Source of the DNA: Dunaliella salina
Lineage: Eukaryota; Chlorophyta; Chlorophyceae; Chlamydomonadales; Dunaliellaceae
Length of the DNA: 19,789 nt
Assembly: GCA_002284615.2 (NCBI GenBank)
Contig: MU069515.1
Location: forward strand, 51,540-71,328
Direction of reading: 5' to 3'
In this document: in pieces, positions 1 through 9,129 of the stretch
How the letters are laid out: the number at the start of each line of letters is the position of its first letter
Numbering within the stretch: position 1 is the first letter of the stretch
Made by a program: the position numbers and the translations under genes
Notes under the pieces: model-generated
Database searches by the model: none
What the model was told of the DNA's origin: nothing
What the model saw: only the letters and a program-made list of their open reading frames with translations

Positions 1-24
1 GTGTGTGTGTGTGTGTGTGTGTGT
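1..24. repeat. (GT)n microsatellite at window edge
   Basis: Twelve uninterrupted GT units open the window, so the true tract probably extends beyond it. It lies about 335 bp upstream of the calmodulin-like start codon and is complementary in type to the (CA)n tract inside intron 4 of that gene. Confidence 0.95.
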
Positions 25-359
25 ACCATGCCAGATTGTTCACTTAGGTGCAAGATAGAAGTTTCAGTTCAACACATACATTTGTACAGAATTGCATGCA
101 CACTCACCCCTGGCTTGTGGCACCAAAGTGCTGCTGATCCAAATCTGGCAGTCAAAACATGGTAGCAAAGTTTAAGCAAAGCACGTCTAAATGTTTGGCA
201 GAAGCAGTGCTGTATTCCTATTTTTTCGGTTGGCCACATTTTGGTCAAACTGGCAAACACTTGTCTCATTGAGAGAGTCCAATTTGAAATACCTTTTATC
301 TAGATAACGTCTTGTCCTCAGTTGTTGCTGTTCATCGTTCTGTCCCTCGTCCGAACACC
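25..359 (+). other. Upstream region of the calmodulin-like gene, no clear core promoter
   Basis: This is non-coding sequence immediately 5' of the start codon at 360. I see no convincing TATA box or Inr. The last 60 bases are C/T-rich and lead into a CACC-ATGG context, a favourable eukaryotic start context. Promoter and 5' UTR presumably lie here by position only. Confidence 0.4.
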
Positions 360-980
360 ATGGCAGACGGCAAACAAGCAGAGTACAAGGAGGTGAGGTG
401 TGCAGAAGACGGACTGTGGCGCGCAGGGCTGAGCTGCCCGTGCCTGAGGGCTTTCTCTTTGCAGTGGTCAAGCGCGTAACGTCCCACTGCTTTGCCTCCT
501 CCTTCTTGGTTTCCGCAGGCGTTTTCCCTATTTGATAAGGTGCGTGGTGAAGGGGAGGACAGGCGTGCTTAGGATGCCGCTGCTTGCAAGTTGACTTGCT
601 TGTTTTCCTCCATGAAAGGACTGAGTTGAAGGCACGCCCGCACCTCACCTGCACGCCCTGCAGGACGGGGATGGCTGGATCACCACCAAGGAGCTTGGGA
701 CAGTCATGCGAGCTCTTGGCAAGTCTCCAACAGGTGTGTGAGGGACCAAGCAGGGCTAGCAGGGAAGAGGCGCACCCAGGTGAGCTGTCAGCATCTGCAA
801 CATCTCTAACCTCCCTTTTTTCCTCGCTGCGATGCAGAGGCTGAGGTCGCTGCCATTGTCAAGGAGGTGGACCCAGATGGCAAGGGTGTGATTGACTTCC
901 CAGGTCTGTCTGCTGCGTGCCTCTTTCCATCACAAGCATGAGTGTGAGAGCGTGCGCACATACGCACATACACACACACA

Positions 981-1039
<59 letters not shown>

Positions 1040-2026
1040 TCTCTCATGCAAGTGAGGGCATGCAAATTGCACAATGTGTCGGTGCACTGTGATATGCAGG
1101 GGTGCACTCCCACTCTGTATGCACAGTTCTTTGTGTGTTTGTCAAAGAGGCATGAATGCGCATGGTCAGATGAGTCAGATAAGCCTTGATTTATTCTCTG
1201 GTTGGCTTGAAAAGGATGCCCCCAATGCATGCATGCCCTGTGCATTGTGCTCGGCCTTGGAAAAGCGCAACTTGCTTGGCTGACCCTCCTGCCCATCGCT
1301 CTTGTGCAGAGTTTGTGGGCATCATGGGGCGCAACATTAGGGAATTCGACAATGAGACTGACTTAAGAAATGCCTGGAAGGTGGGTCCTGCATCTATGTT
1401 GCTGCAAAGGAACTCTCAACCTCCTTGTGTGCTGGGAACAAGGACTGCTGTAGCAGTTCAGGAGAGGTCACAAGGAGTGTCGGTTGTTGCTGGGGATGCA
1501 CCATGCTTCAGCCCTGTGATTGTTCCTCCCTTCCCACAAGGTGCTTTTGTTTTGTTGCCCCCACAGCTGCTCAGTTCAGTGCAGCTCTTTCGTTAAGAAA
1601 GGTTTTGCAGCAGCACAGTTTGAACTCAGGCGCCAAGCACCTGCGTCAGGTCCTGCACCTGTTTCGTAAGTCAGTCAGCAGTCATGGACACACACATGCT
1701 AAGCACCGGCCTAGCTGCCAGGGCAGCGAGCGCCTCGAGGCACGTTTGCCCTACAGGTGTTACCCTGGAGCCATGCTTTTTCCTTGATGACATGCTGCCG
1801 CCCATGTTTCTTGATTTAAATACTTGGACTGCATGCCGTCCAGGTGCTGGACAGCGGCGGCAAGGGCTTCATCGGCGTGTCTGAGCTGGGCCATGTGCTG
1901 TCCAACATTGGCGAGAAGCTGTCCCCAGAGGAGATTGCGGATTTGACCAAGGAGGCAGACCCTGAGGGCAAGGGAGTCGTGCAGTATGAGCACTTTGTCA
2001 AGGTGATCACAAAGTTTCCTTCTTGA
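360..2026 (+). CDS. Calmodulin-like EF-hand protein, six exons, 147 aa
   Basis: Spliced gene with coding exons 360-392, 519-539, 664-733, 838-903, 1310-1380 and 1844-2026; all introns are GT-AG with GCAG or CCAG acceptors, and phases agree at every junction. The product aligns end to end with calmodulin (usual length about 149 aa) and lacks a couple of N-terminal residues. EF-hand 1 (residues 17-28, [12 protein letters not shown]) is canonical apart from Trp at loop position 7. EF-hand 2 (53-64) keeps Asp1, Asp3 and Glu12 but has Lys at position 5. EF-hand 3 (90-101) has Gly at 3 and Lys at 5. EF-hand 4 (126-137) has Lys at 5 and His instead of Glu at 12. Only three Met remain (1, 33, 69), none in the C-lobe. 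Family knowledge says calcium sensor; I infer calcium binding mainly by the N-lobe. A flagellar or other specialised calmodulin relative is possible. The start codon matches calmodulin's Met-Ala-Asp. Confidence 0.93.
964..1038. repeat. (CA)n microsatellite inside intron 4
   Basis: About 75 bp of nearly pure CA with two or three TA interruptions. It sits inside the 406-bp intron 904-1309 of the calmodulin-like gene. Apparent open frames across it on both strands are products of the repeat. Confidence 0.97.
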
Positions 2027-3105
2027 ATTTCCTTCTTTATTTGCAGCATCGCAGTCATTTGTTTTGACTGGTGGCTTCTTTCTTATAACCTTGTCAAGGT
2101 GATCGCATCGTGGTCATTGTGGAGGGGCAATGCCAAAGGCAGCAGGCATAAGGCAGGAAAAGCGCCTCTCACGCCCAAAGATAGCAAGAACAAGCTCATG
2201 CCTTGGTGGAGGGGCTATGCTATTAGACCACTTCGACATGTCGTCTCCGAGCTGGCAAAGCAATGTTGGGTAATGCCATGCCCCAAATGGCCCCGGCTTT
2301 GCCATGCAAGAAGTGCATGATTGTCCCTCAAGGGTGATTGCTGGGCAAATGGTGATGCTGCAGTTCACAATGCAAAGGTGGCGTGTGTCGGTCTTTAATG
2401 AAGTCGAGCATGAGGTTTGGCTCAAATAGCAGGAGCTCCTGATTGGGACGAGTACCACCTGGTGAAGGGCCGCTGAGGAAAAAATGACTGTCATTTCTGC
2501 CCCCGCTTTGCCAGTGTCCTGTGTTGTGTTCTACCTCTGCAGATGATGACCATTTGCTTTTTTTTGCCACCTCTGCAGATGGTGCTGGTTGCTGTCCAGC
2601 GCAGACTTTTTTACTTTTAGCTTCTACTTTTTACCACCTCTGCAGATGATGATGGCCAGGTAGAGGGCACTCCGAGCAGGAGCCATGTGCTCTCGCTGGG
2701 CGATTCACATGACATGAGGATTCCTGGTTTCGGGTATTATAGGGCTTCTCTGCGTACTCAAGGCAAGCTCACCCTGCAACCCCACAGAGCTCTCTTCCTG
2801 CGTCTCCCTTCTGCGGCGTTGAATAAGTATGCTGCCACTGCAGCGTCTTGGTGAGCCCACGCCAAGCCTGGGCTTCGTAGTTGGATTTTTTGCTGCGAAA
2901 CTGCGCCTAGCAGCGACCCCTTTGCTTTTCTCACAAGAGCATTCAAACTCGCTTCTTGTCCCCCTAGTTCCATTTTTGGGCGCTGTCTGTCATGTATGGC
3001 CATTTGGCAAGGGGGCAAAGTAAGCCTCTGTTTCTGGGCATGCATCCATGCTTCCAGATGTCGTACATATCTTGCGCGCATTCTTGTAACCGGATAACAA
3101 GTATA
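2027..3105. other. 3' flank of the calmodulin-like gene and intergenic sequence
   Basis: No gene recognised. A 14-bp copy of the end of the coding exon (TTGTCAAGGTGATC, at 1995-2008) recurs at 2091-2104, just beyond the stop. The 13-mer ACCTCTGCAGATG, which reads like a splice acceptor, occurs at 2533, 2569 and 2636, each followed by ATG-rich sequence. I did not find the green-algal polyadenylation motif TGTAA within the first 100 bases after the stop codon. Confidence 0.5.
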
Positions 3106-3109
3106 GTCG

Positions 3110-3245
3110 AATGTCTATGTTGGACGTAGCCAGCATGCACCAAGGGAAGACTCTACAGTCCGCATAGACACCAACAGTGAGTCTTACCAAGGACTTCTTG
3201 GAGGCACGCTATAAGCAGCCAAGCTAATGAGCAAAACAGGAACCT
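3110..3245 (-). repeat. Dispersed repeat, inverted partner at 12354-12460
   Basis: The minus strand here matches the plus strand at 12354-12460. Shared blocks include CATTAGCTTGGCTGCT and a following stretch that translates as LTVxVxADCxVFP in both. I estimate about 75-80 percent identity by eye. No coding function is claimed; the frame is broken in both copies. Confidence 0.6.
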
Positions 3246-3840
3246 GTGTCCGAGGGCAGGATCATATGGCGGTTTGACCAACTTGGAAACCTCCGAAAGG
3301 AACAGTAAATGTCTGCGATGCCAGTGGACAGTAGCCCGTGTCCGGGAAGTCTGGCTGCTTGGTATTGTGGAAAAATTGTTGAGTTTGGAGCAAGCTATGA
3401 GCAAACAAGCTGCTGCGGGTTGGCAGGGTCTGAGCCATCTGTCTGCTCTCCTTGAAGCAGCCTGTTGCGGAGGTAAGGTTACATTGCTTCATCCGTTTAC
3501 AAGGGCAGCTGATTGGAAACACAGAGGCCTTCAGCCATAACAGGCAAAAATTGAAAGGCACAGCACCTCAGGCATGCAGACACAGACTTGGCTAATGTTA
3601 GGACATCAGCTCGGTTCATGAAGTCTCTGAGGCGTGTTGGACTACTGAGAGGTGCACAGCCTGTTGCGTAGCCTCCCCAACCCAATCCTCCATTGCTTGG
3701 GTTGCCGAATTGGGTGGCATTTCTGGTGTTGGTTATTCCTGTTAAGGTCTTGCAGCATGTTTGTGTAATTTGTTTACAAATTTGAGGACGTTTTTATCTG
3801 GTTCAACCAAAAGGATGCGGGGGGGTGGAAAGAAAGGGAA
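3246..3840. other. Intergenic stretch with no recognised gene
   Basis: Short open frames occur on both strands, but none shows a recognisable domain, consistent splicing or a repeat relation. The sequence turns purine-rich towards 3810-3840. Confidence 0.4.
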
Positions 3841-3914
3841 GGGTTACATGTTACAGGAAAAAGACGACCTCCAGTCCGGGTTACATGTTACAGCAAAAAG
3901 ACAACCTCCAGTCA
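3841..3914. repeat. 37-bp tandem duplication
   Basis: Two adjacent 37-bp units, 3841-3877 and 3878-3914, both starting GGGTTACATGTTACAG and differing at about three positions. This looks like a recent local duplication. Confidence 0.9.
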
Positions 3915-4016
3915 AAACAACTTATAATTTGCCTGTAAATGAAAAAGGAGTTCATGAAATGACCCTTTAATCACCATTATTGTCGTGTTTGCCCTAGGGG
4001 CCCAGAGTGTACGCGA

Positions 4017-4125
4017 AAATTAGCATGGCGGACAAACCCCTGATCCTCGTTAGCTCTGTTTCTGGCTCTCTCCTAGGCGATGGGGAAAAAAACTTGCATA
4101 CTAGCTGTGTCTAGTGTAGATTTGC
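4017..4125 (+). mobile_element. LINE 3'-end fragment
   Basis: The sequence around ATGGCGGACAA, then CTCTGTTTCTGGCTCTCTCC and the following GTGTCTAGTGTA, matches the end of the endonuclease ORF and the start of the 3' UTR of the LINE copy ending near 11122 (its stop codon is at 10948). It is a short truncated remnant with no coding capacity. Confidence 0.65.
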
Positions 4126-4750
4126 AGCATTTACAGATGAAGGCCTTCAGTCAAAACGTGCGACTGCTAGCCTGCTCGTAAAAAAGGAAAACATCATGAA
4201 AGGACAAATTCAATTTCAAAGTTAAGTTATCATTGTCCTGTTGCAGAAAGGCAGACACATCCTGAGCCCCAGGGTGAGTAAATAAGGATGCATACATGCA
4301 TATCTCATGGGAAGTGAAACTGCCTGAGGGTGTCCGCAAAAAAAAGATGGCATGCTTTTCATGGTGAAGATCACCATTAGCCTGACATAAGTCAGATTAA
4401 TTCAGTTTAGTTTGCATTTATGGCATTGCCAGCCACACTCCAAGACGTCCATGATCTCAGAAAGAAACACAATTGATTCGAATTTTGCTGAAGAAATTGG
4501 CGAATGTCTTCATTGCCAATTTCAGAATAACAAAACACATTTGAACCAAGGGAAATTCTTGTCTGAGGAGAAACCTCAAAGGTCTTCTCCAAGAAAATTA
4601 AGCATACTTGTCTCAAAGGGCGCAAATACTTGCACAGTTACAAAGGAAAAGGGCTGTTTCTCGTGCAAGTTTTGCAGATCACAAAGATCACAGTGAATAA
4701 AAATAAAATCTTCGTCCAAGTCTGGTCGCATGCATTACGGGAGGGTCACC
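4126..4750. other. Non-coding region with weak internal repeats
   Basis: Minus-strand translations near 4240 and 4490 and again near 11870 share a faint pattern, D[VI]xxFxQxxxNQ. The DNA beneath them is only loosely similar. It may be an old dispersed repeat. No gene is supported. Confidence 0.3.
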
Positions 4751-4754
4751 TGCC

Positions 4755-5070
4755 TGAATGACAGGGCCCCACCACACAGTCCAAGAGGAAGAGGTGGCAC
4801 AGAAGTTTACGCCAGCAAGTTGGCCTCCACCATGGGACATACGACACGACCTGTCATGCAGGACCTGTCCAGCAAACTCAAGACCCACCCCTAAGCCTCA
4901 GAGAACGCTATCCAACATCTCAGCAAGGGCCCCCCCCCCCTTGCACGGGGGCCAACTTCGGGAGCAGGAGGTGATCACGCAATTATGCAGATCCAAGCTG
5001 AGGCACTCCACCTCTGAGGACTTCTCCACCGTGCCGACCGCTGAGACCACTTCTGCACCAATGTCCGCCA
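4755..5070. repeat. Dispersed repeat R1, copy 1
   Basis: Matches 11123-11410 in direct orientation. Shared blocks include GTCCAGCAAACT, CCAACATCTCAGCA and a CTCCACC-rich block followed by ACCACTTCT. Read on the minus strand, part of it ends in a GTAGACTT-like tail similar to the LINE 3' ends in this window, so it may derive from a related retroelement. A C10 run lies at about 4931. Confidence 0.6.
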
Positions 5071-5740
5071 CCTGGCACTCGCGCGCGCGCCTTGCCTGCG
5101 CCGCGAGCAAGCTCCAGAGGCCTGCACTTATGCTTGGCTGGCAGTACGTGCAGAGCCGCTCTTACTCCGCTGCCAACCCATGCTCCTGCTGCTGCTACTG
5201 CTTGCTGCTGCTGCATGGGGACGACTCGTGGGATCAAACCACAAATGCACGGCTAGCATGAACAAATATGAGGCTAGCCTGCACGGATTGTCCGTCGCCA
5301 TCACAGTGACCACTCGCACCATCCTGTCAACAAGCTCTCTCTACTCCCAACGTGTGGAGCCACCCTTAGCCTGAAACCGGACATATTCCGCTGCACACGT
5401 CTTCCTAAATCCAAATGAAGATATATAGGGGCCCTGTAAGGCGCAGTCTCAGCACTAATTGGATCAAAAGAAGAAGCGATCCAAGGACGGTAAGTAGCCC
5501 GCTTTTGACTGTGACCCCTGGGATCAACACTGTCCAAATCATGCCAAACCTTTTCACAGCGGTGTACGCAAGGCTGATCGCAAACGCCTTGACGGTGATC
5601 ACCGTCCCATTATGTACAGGTTGTTCATACAGTTCACTCCTTTGCAGCCCCCTAAATGCGGTCAGAATTCCCGATGTCCAGCATTTCACACCAGGAATAA
5701 GACTCAACGCCCTGTCAGCCTGCAGCACCTTCCTCACAAC
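5071..5740. other. Non-coding region, CTG-rich patch, no recognised gene
   Basis: Contains a CTG/CTA-rich low-complexity patch at 5178-5216. The open frames (for example 5415-5852) have no recognisable domain, and the longest runs into the antisense LINE tail that begins near 5745. Confidence 0.4.
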
Positions 5741-5891
5741 AGTACTAAGAAAAGAAAAGAAAAGAGAAGTCTACGCAAGCCAAAGGCCGCGTGCATTAAG
5801 GGAAGAACCTCTAACAAAAGTTAGAGGCCTCACCAGGAGGCCCTCCACCTAAACTAGACAAAACTAGCCTAGGAGAGAGCAAGAGACAGAA

Positions 5892-6401
5892 CTAATGGGG
5901 ATCTGGAGGATTGCTAGCCATGCTTCTGAGCGCTCGGACTCTCCTTCTTCCAACCTCATCCGCCGCCGCGCGCCCATCAAACCCCCTTCCAGATGCCCTC
6001 TGAAAGCAAAGTGCATGTCCAGTGTTAATGATGGTGGGTGATCTTTGGATGGCATGGTCCCTGAGCTTGGATGCTAGTGATTTGGCTTTCTGTTCGGTAA
6101 GACCCAGATTTATGAGAGGTGCAATTGTTAGCTCATTGTAAATCGTGCCACCCACACCAATTAAGATTGTATGCAAAGTCACTTTGTTATTCCTGTTTGG
6201 GTTTCTTAAGCTGCGTGTTTTAAGTCTAGTTATGGTGTGGGAATGTTGAGTCCTTGCACGTTCTAAGGTGGTGAAGGGATTTGTGTCAGGGCAGAATTTA
6301 AGTTCGACGAGGTGAATATCCCTATCTTGTGGGGGGATCTTGGTAGGATCAAGGTGGGCTTGTCTGCCTGGGATGATGCGCACAAAAAGAGCATCAGGGC
6401 G
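5892..6401 (-). pseudogene. LINE copy 1: restriction-like endonuclease domain
   Basis: Starts at the RPD motif (6393-6401), and about 23 residues later has DRDIHLVELKFC, the D-x(4)-E-x-K core of the PD-(D/E)XK fold used for target cleavage. A conserved LGVGGTIYNE block follows, and the protein ends PPDPH-stop. Homologous blocks occur in two other copies in this window. The domain itself is open, but it is cut off from the upstream domains by frameshifts. Confidence 0.8.
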
Positions 6402-6565
6402 GCTTTGGTGCCGAGCAGGTGAGGCAATGTCATTTGGGAAAACCCAATCTGGAATAGCTCGAGAGGTGTTTTCAGGGATCCGTATGCCTTAGTCCAGAAG
6501 TCTGTCATGATTGCAGCCATCCATGCTAATGAGGGATGAGCCATACCGGCCTTTACTCAGGGCTT

Positions 6566-7045
6566 CTACAGACTAAGAGCCGCATGGTGTCTGTTGGTGT
6601 GCATCCCACTCATTGTTGGGTTGGTACACCTAAGCAGAACGTGATGAATGCTGTCCGTATTTGCACAGAGTGGGCATCTATCAGAACTGGAAAAGTTGAA
6701 GTTGGAGGCATGACTCTGTGTGTACAGTGTATCCGTCCGATACTTCATAAGATTTATTTGCTGTTTAAGGGTTATCTTTGGGCTTTTCCAAAAGGAGTTG
6801 CTGATCTCCTTGTTTGCAAGTTGAGGGGTTGGGTTGTACTCTTCAGTGTTGGCATTGGTGGTGGGTAGTGTGGCATCGTTAAGCTTCTGCCATCTCTGGT
6901 AGTGGTGTCCAGAGGTGTCAGCAGAGCCAAGCTTGTGTTTCATGTGCATGTGTGTTTTGAGTTTGTTGCTCAGGTTGGTGAGATAGTGCATCCGAAGCGT
7001 GTGGGAGCGGTGCATTCCATCATTTTGTGTGGAAGAAGTCTTCAA
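6566..7045 (-). pseudogene. LINE copy 1: CCHC zinc knuckle segment
   Basis: This open frame continues directly from the RNase H frame. At 6626-6676 it has the pattern C-x2-C-x7-H-x4-C (CPLC...HHVLLRC), the nucleic-acid-binding knuckle usually found just before the restriction-like endonuclease of early-branching LINEs. The frame ends at 6566, where a frameshift interrupts the link to the endonuclease. Confidence 0.8.
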
Positions 7046-7119
7046 TGGAAGCCAATAAAAATTGCGGAAAGGGTCCCTGGCATCTGGAAGTGCAATGTCT
7101 ATGGCGTGAGAGAGGGCTG

Positions 7120-7540
7120 CGGCGCGAGCGCAAGCATCGGCCCCCTCATTTCCTATGATGCCAGAGTGGGCTTTAACTTTGTAAAAATGGATAGGGTGAG
7201 GGGAGTGCTTTCATATGGTTGATATTGCATGAATGAGCTCTGCGTGTAGGTGATACCTCATGCACATCGGGTTAAGGGTTTGATTAGAAATCTGAAAAAG
7301 GCAGGATGCACTATCAGTGGCAATCTCAGTTTGCTCGTGTTGGAGTGCCACAAGGATACCCACAAGTTCTGCTCTGGTGATGGTATTGGTTGGCCCATGG
7401 CCATTGGGTTTTATGTGCAGTTGCAAGTGTTGGGAGGGTGCAGCAGTGTCACTTCCTGGTTTGTAAACACCTGAACCGGAAAGGGGTGGGGAGTTGTCAT
7501 CTTTGTGTTTAATCACACTGCCATCAGTGTAGGTGATTTC
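7120..7540 (-). pseudogene. LINE copy 1: RNase H domain with in-frame stop
   Basis: RNase H motifs appear in the right order: YTDGS (7517-7531), RAELVGIL, ATDSAS, and HSGIIGNEGAD ending at about 7136. The four acidic positions (D, E, D, D) and the His are all preserved. A single TGA codon at 7211-7213 lies between the third and fourth motifs; the plus-strand copy has TTA at the matching position. The role in the intact element would be removal of template RNA during retrotransposition. Confidence 0.85.
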
Positions 7541-7572
7541 CCTCCGGTCCTTGACTTTAGGTGTGAACGTCT

Positions 7573-8075
7573 TTATGAAGTTGGCAGGGGTGAATTCTGC
7601 CCTTTCCTGAGGGCACTTGTGTGAGCAGCTATGGGTGTCAGGGGGGAGTGATTGGAATTTCTGTTTCCAAGTATTGTTGCAACAGTACTGTTGCAGCACA
7701 AAAGAGAGTTGTAAAACCTTATTGCGGCCCTGAAACAGTAAATCTGCAAGGGCTCCTGTCCACACTCCCTCAACACTGTCCATTATAAGTAGTCCGCTTA
7801 ACTCCCAGCACCCGCTTTAAAAACCAGAGGTGACCTGTCTGCAGTGGGCAATCCATTTCCGCACCCCCACCGAGTTCCCCAAATCTGGCTTGCATACTGC
7901 TGGTAGGAATGACGTACATTTTGGTAAGCCAAAGCAGAGGGAGTGGTCTGTCTATCAGCCCATGATCTCGTGCAAATTGCCTCACTCGGAGACGGCCGGC
8001 ATGGAATGTGGGAACAATGCGCTCAGCTGCTGCCATTGCAAGTAAAGTGCATGCCCAGGTATTAAAGGAATCCAT
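7573..8075 (-). pseudogene. LINE copy 1: RT thumb and connector fragment
   Basis: Two frames joined by a frameshift near 7773. The first carries LPLLWLTKMYVIPTS, then FLKRVLGVKRTTYN; the second continues with LRECGQEPLQ and a downstream FRAA-RFYNSLL block. This order is typical of the region just C-terminal to the reverse-transcriptase catalytic core in LINEs. The catalytic YADD box is not in the window. Confidence 0.75.
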
Positions 8076-8085
8076 ATTGGCCAGA

Positions 8086-8240
8086 TGATCCTCCCCATAC
8101 CCAAGTCAGAATTAGGGACGAACAGATTGTAGGTTTTGTGGGCCTTTTGGTGAGGCCTCAAGATTTACAGTTTGGGGACCTTCCCATAATGCACACGGCC
8201 CTCTGGCTTGCGTAAACTTTCTTTCTTCTTTGTCAGAGTC
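8086..8240 (+). mobile_element. LINE 3' tail remnant, plus strand
   Basis: Contains the tail pattern shared by all copies here: GGGCC-TTTTGGTGAGGCCT, then AATGCACACGGCC, GGCTTGCGTA-ACTTT and a C/T-rich end. No coding part remains. It abuts the truncated 5' end of the minus-strand copy, so one element probably inserted into the other. Confidence 0.65.
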
Positions 8241-8369
8241 TACGCTGGGCATAACCAGCAAGCATTAAGGAATGATAGAAAAATAATAAAGAAAGAAAAA
8301 GGACAACTACGTAGACGGAGAAGCTCTCCCTACATCAACTAAGGAAAAGGGGATACATTGGCTCATAAA

Positions 8370-8565
8370 TAGGGGTCGGCTTTGGCAAATAGCGCTATAA
8401 ATCATATAGCACTAAGTAGCGTTATATCGCGCTATATACTTTTGGGATAAAGCACTATATGCCGATCTGTAGGTTGGTATAGCGTTATATTCAATATAGC
8501 GCTACATTGCTATATTTATATAACGATATAGGCTTGGCCCATATAGCGCTGTATGCCGATCCCTG
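8370..8565. mobile_element. 196-bp hAT-type MITE rich in TATAGCGCTATA palindromes
   Basis: Bounded by a perfect 8-bp direct repeat CTCATAAA (8362-8369 and 8566-8573). The ends are inverted repeats: TAGGGGTCGGC on the left and CAGGGATCGGC read inward from the right. Ends of the form (C/T)AGGG with an 8-bp target duplication are the hallmark of hAT transposons. The interior is a series of degenerate self-complementary TATAGCGCTATA-like motifs and encodes no protein, so it is non-autonomous. Confidence 0.85.
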
Positions 8566-8616
8566 CTCATAAAGAGCCGTGAGTCCCCCTCACCACAAGA
8601 TTAGAGTAAGGGTATG

Positions 8617-9129
8617 CTAACGGGGATCTGGAGGGTCACTAGAAGCACCTGGCTTTAGGACCTGGCTGTGGGAAGTATTCTTGTTTTCAATGGCGCGGCG
8701 TGTGGAGATGTGTTTGTGGGCATATTGAACAGACTGGGCATGAAGTTGTTGAGCAAGCTTAGTGGCACGCTGGTGATCCAATCCTAATTGTTTGAATTGC
8801 TTCAGGGTATGCTCAGTATAAATGGTTCCACCGACACCCAGGAGAATTGGGTGAATCGTAACAGCTTTTGCGCTGATAAGCTTTCAGAGGTCTGCATGCT
8901 GCTGCTTAGCTGCATTCAACTGATTCTCTGGCCTTATGTCTTCGCAAAACTTGATTTCTATTAGGTGCACATGGCGATCGTTCGCATGAAGTTCATGGGG
9001 TTGTCTCATGCGGCTAGTTCTTGTGGTCCTTCGTGTGGAAGTGTGCAAAGCGTGATGTGAATGGATAGGAGAAACACTGTTAGGAGTATGCTTGGCATTA
9101 TGAGGGGTGATCAAAATAGCATCTGGTCG
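8617..9129 (-). pseudogene. LINE copy 3: restriction-like endonuclease with in-frame stop
   Basis: Begins at RPDAI (9115-9129) and, after a longer spacer than in copies 1 and 2 (about 46 residues), has DRHVHLIEIKFC, the E-x-K core. An in-frame TGA lies at 8884-8886, after which the same frame continues with LLGVGGTIYTE and ends PPDPR-stop at 8617. The endings of copies 1 and 3 match, which supports homology. The spacer between RPD and E-x-K is rich in His, Thr and Arg. Confidence 0.72.

Larger units (their letters stand above)
5745..8085 (-). mobile_element. Non-LTR retrotransposon (LINE) copy 1, 5'-truncated, Dualen-like
   Basis: Read on the minus strand, this element runs from an RT thumb (from about 8075) through RNase H, a CCHC zinc knuckle and a restriction-like endonuclease to the stop at 5892. 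It then has a 3' UTR with a GTAGACTT block and a (TTTTC)n tail near 5747-5765. It is broken by frameshifts near 7773, 7600, 6555 and 6400 and by an in-frame TGA at 7211-7213. RNase H together with a restriction-like endonuclease in one LINE is known from the Chlamydomonas Dualen family. The RT palm and anything upstream are missing. Its 3' UTR contains a perfect hairpin (5808-5827, 8-bp stem). Confidence 0.88.

Noticed and set aside
806..1296. Several open frames across the CA/GT tract on both strands
   Set aside because: They translate the dinucleotide repeat (poly-His-Thr or Val-Cys) and lie inside an intron of the calmodulin-like gene.
1760..2058. Minus-strand frames opposite the last calmodulin-like exon
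   Set aside because: They are the complement of a well-supported EF-hand exon and carry no independent signal.
5808..5827. Perfect 8-bp hairpin resembling an intrinsic terminator
   Set aside because: The host is eukaryotic and the hairpin lies in a LINE 3' UTR, so a bacterial-type terminator makes no sense; it is noted only as part of the LINE tail.
6536..7222. Plus-strand open frames within LINE copy 1
   Set aside because: They are antisense to the RNase H/CCHC domains and have no motif of their own.
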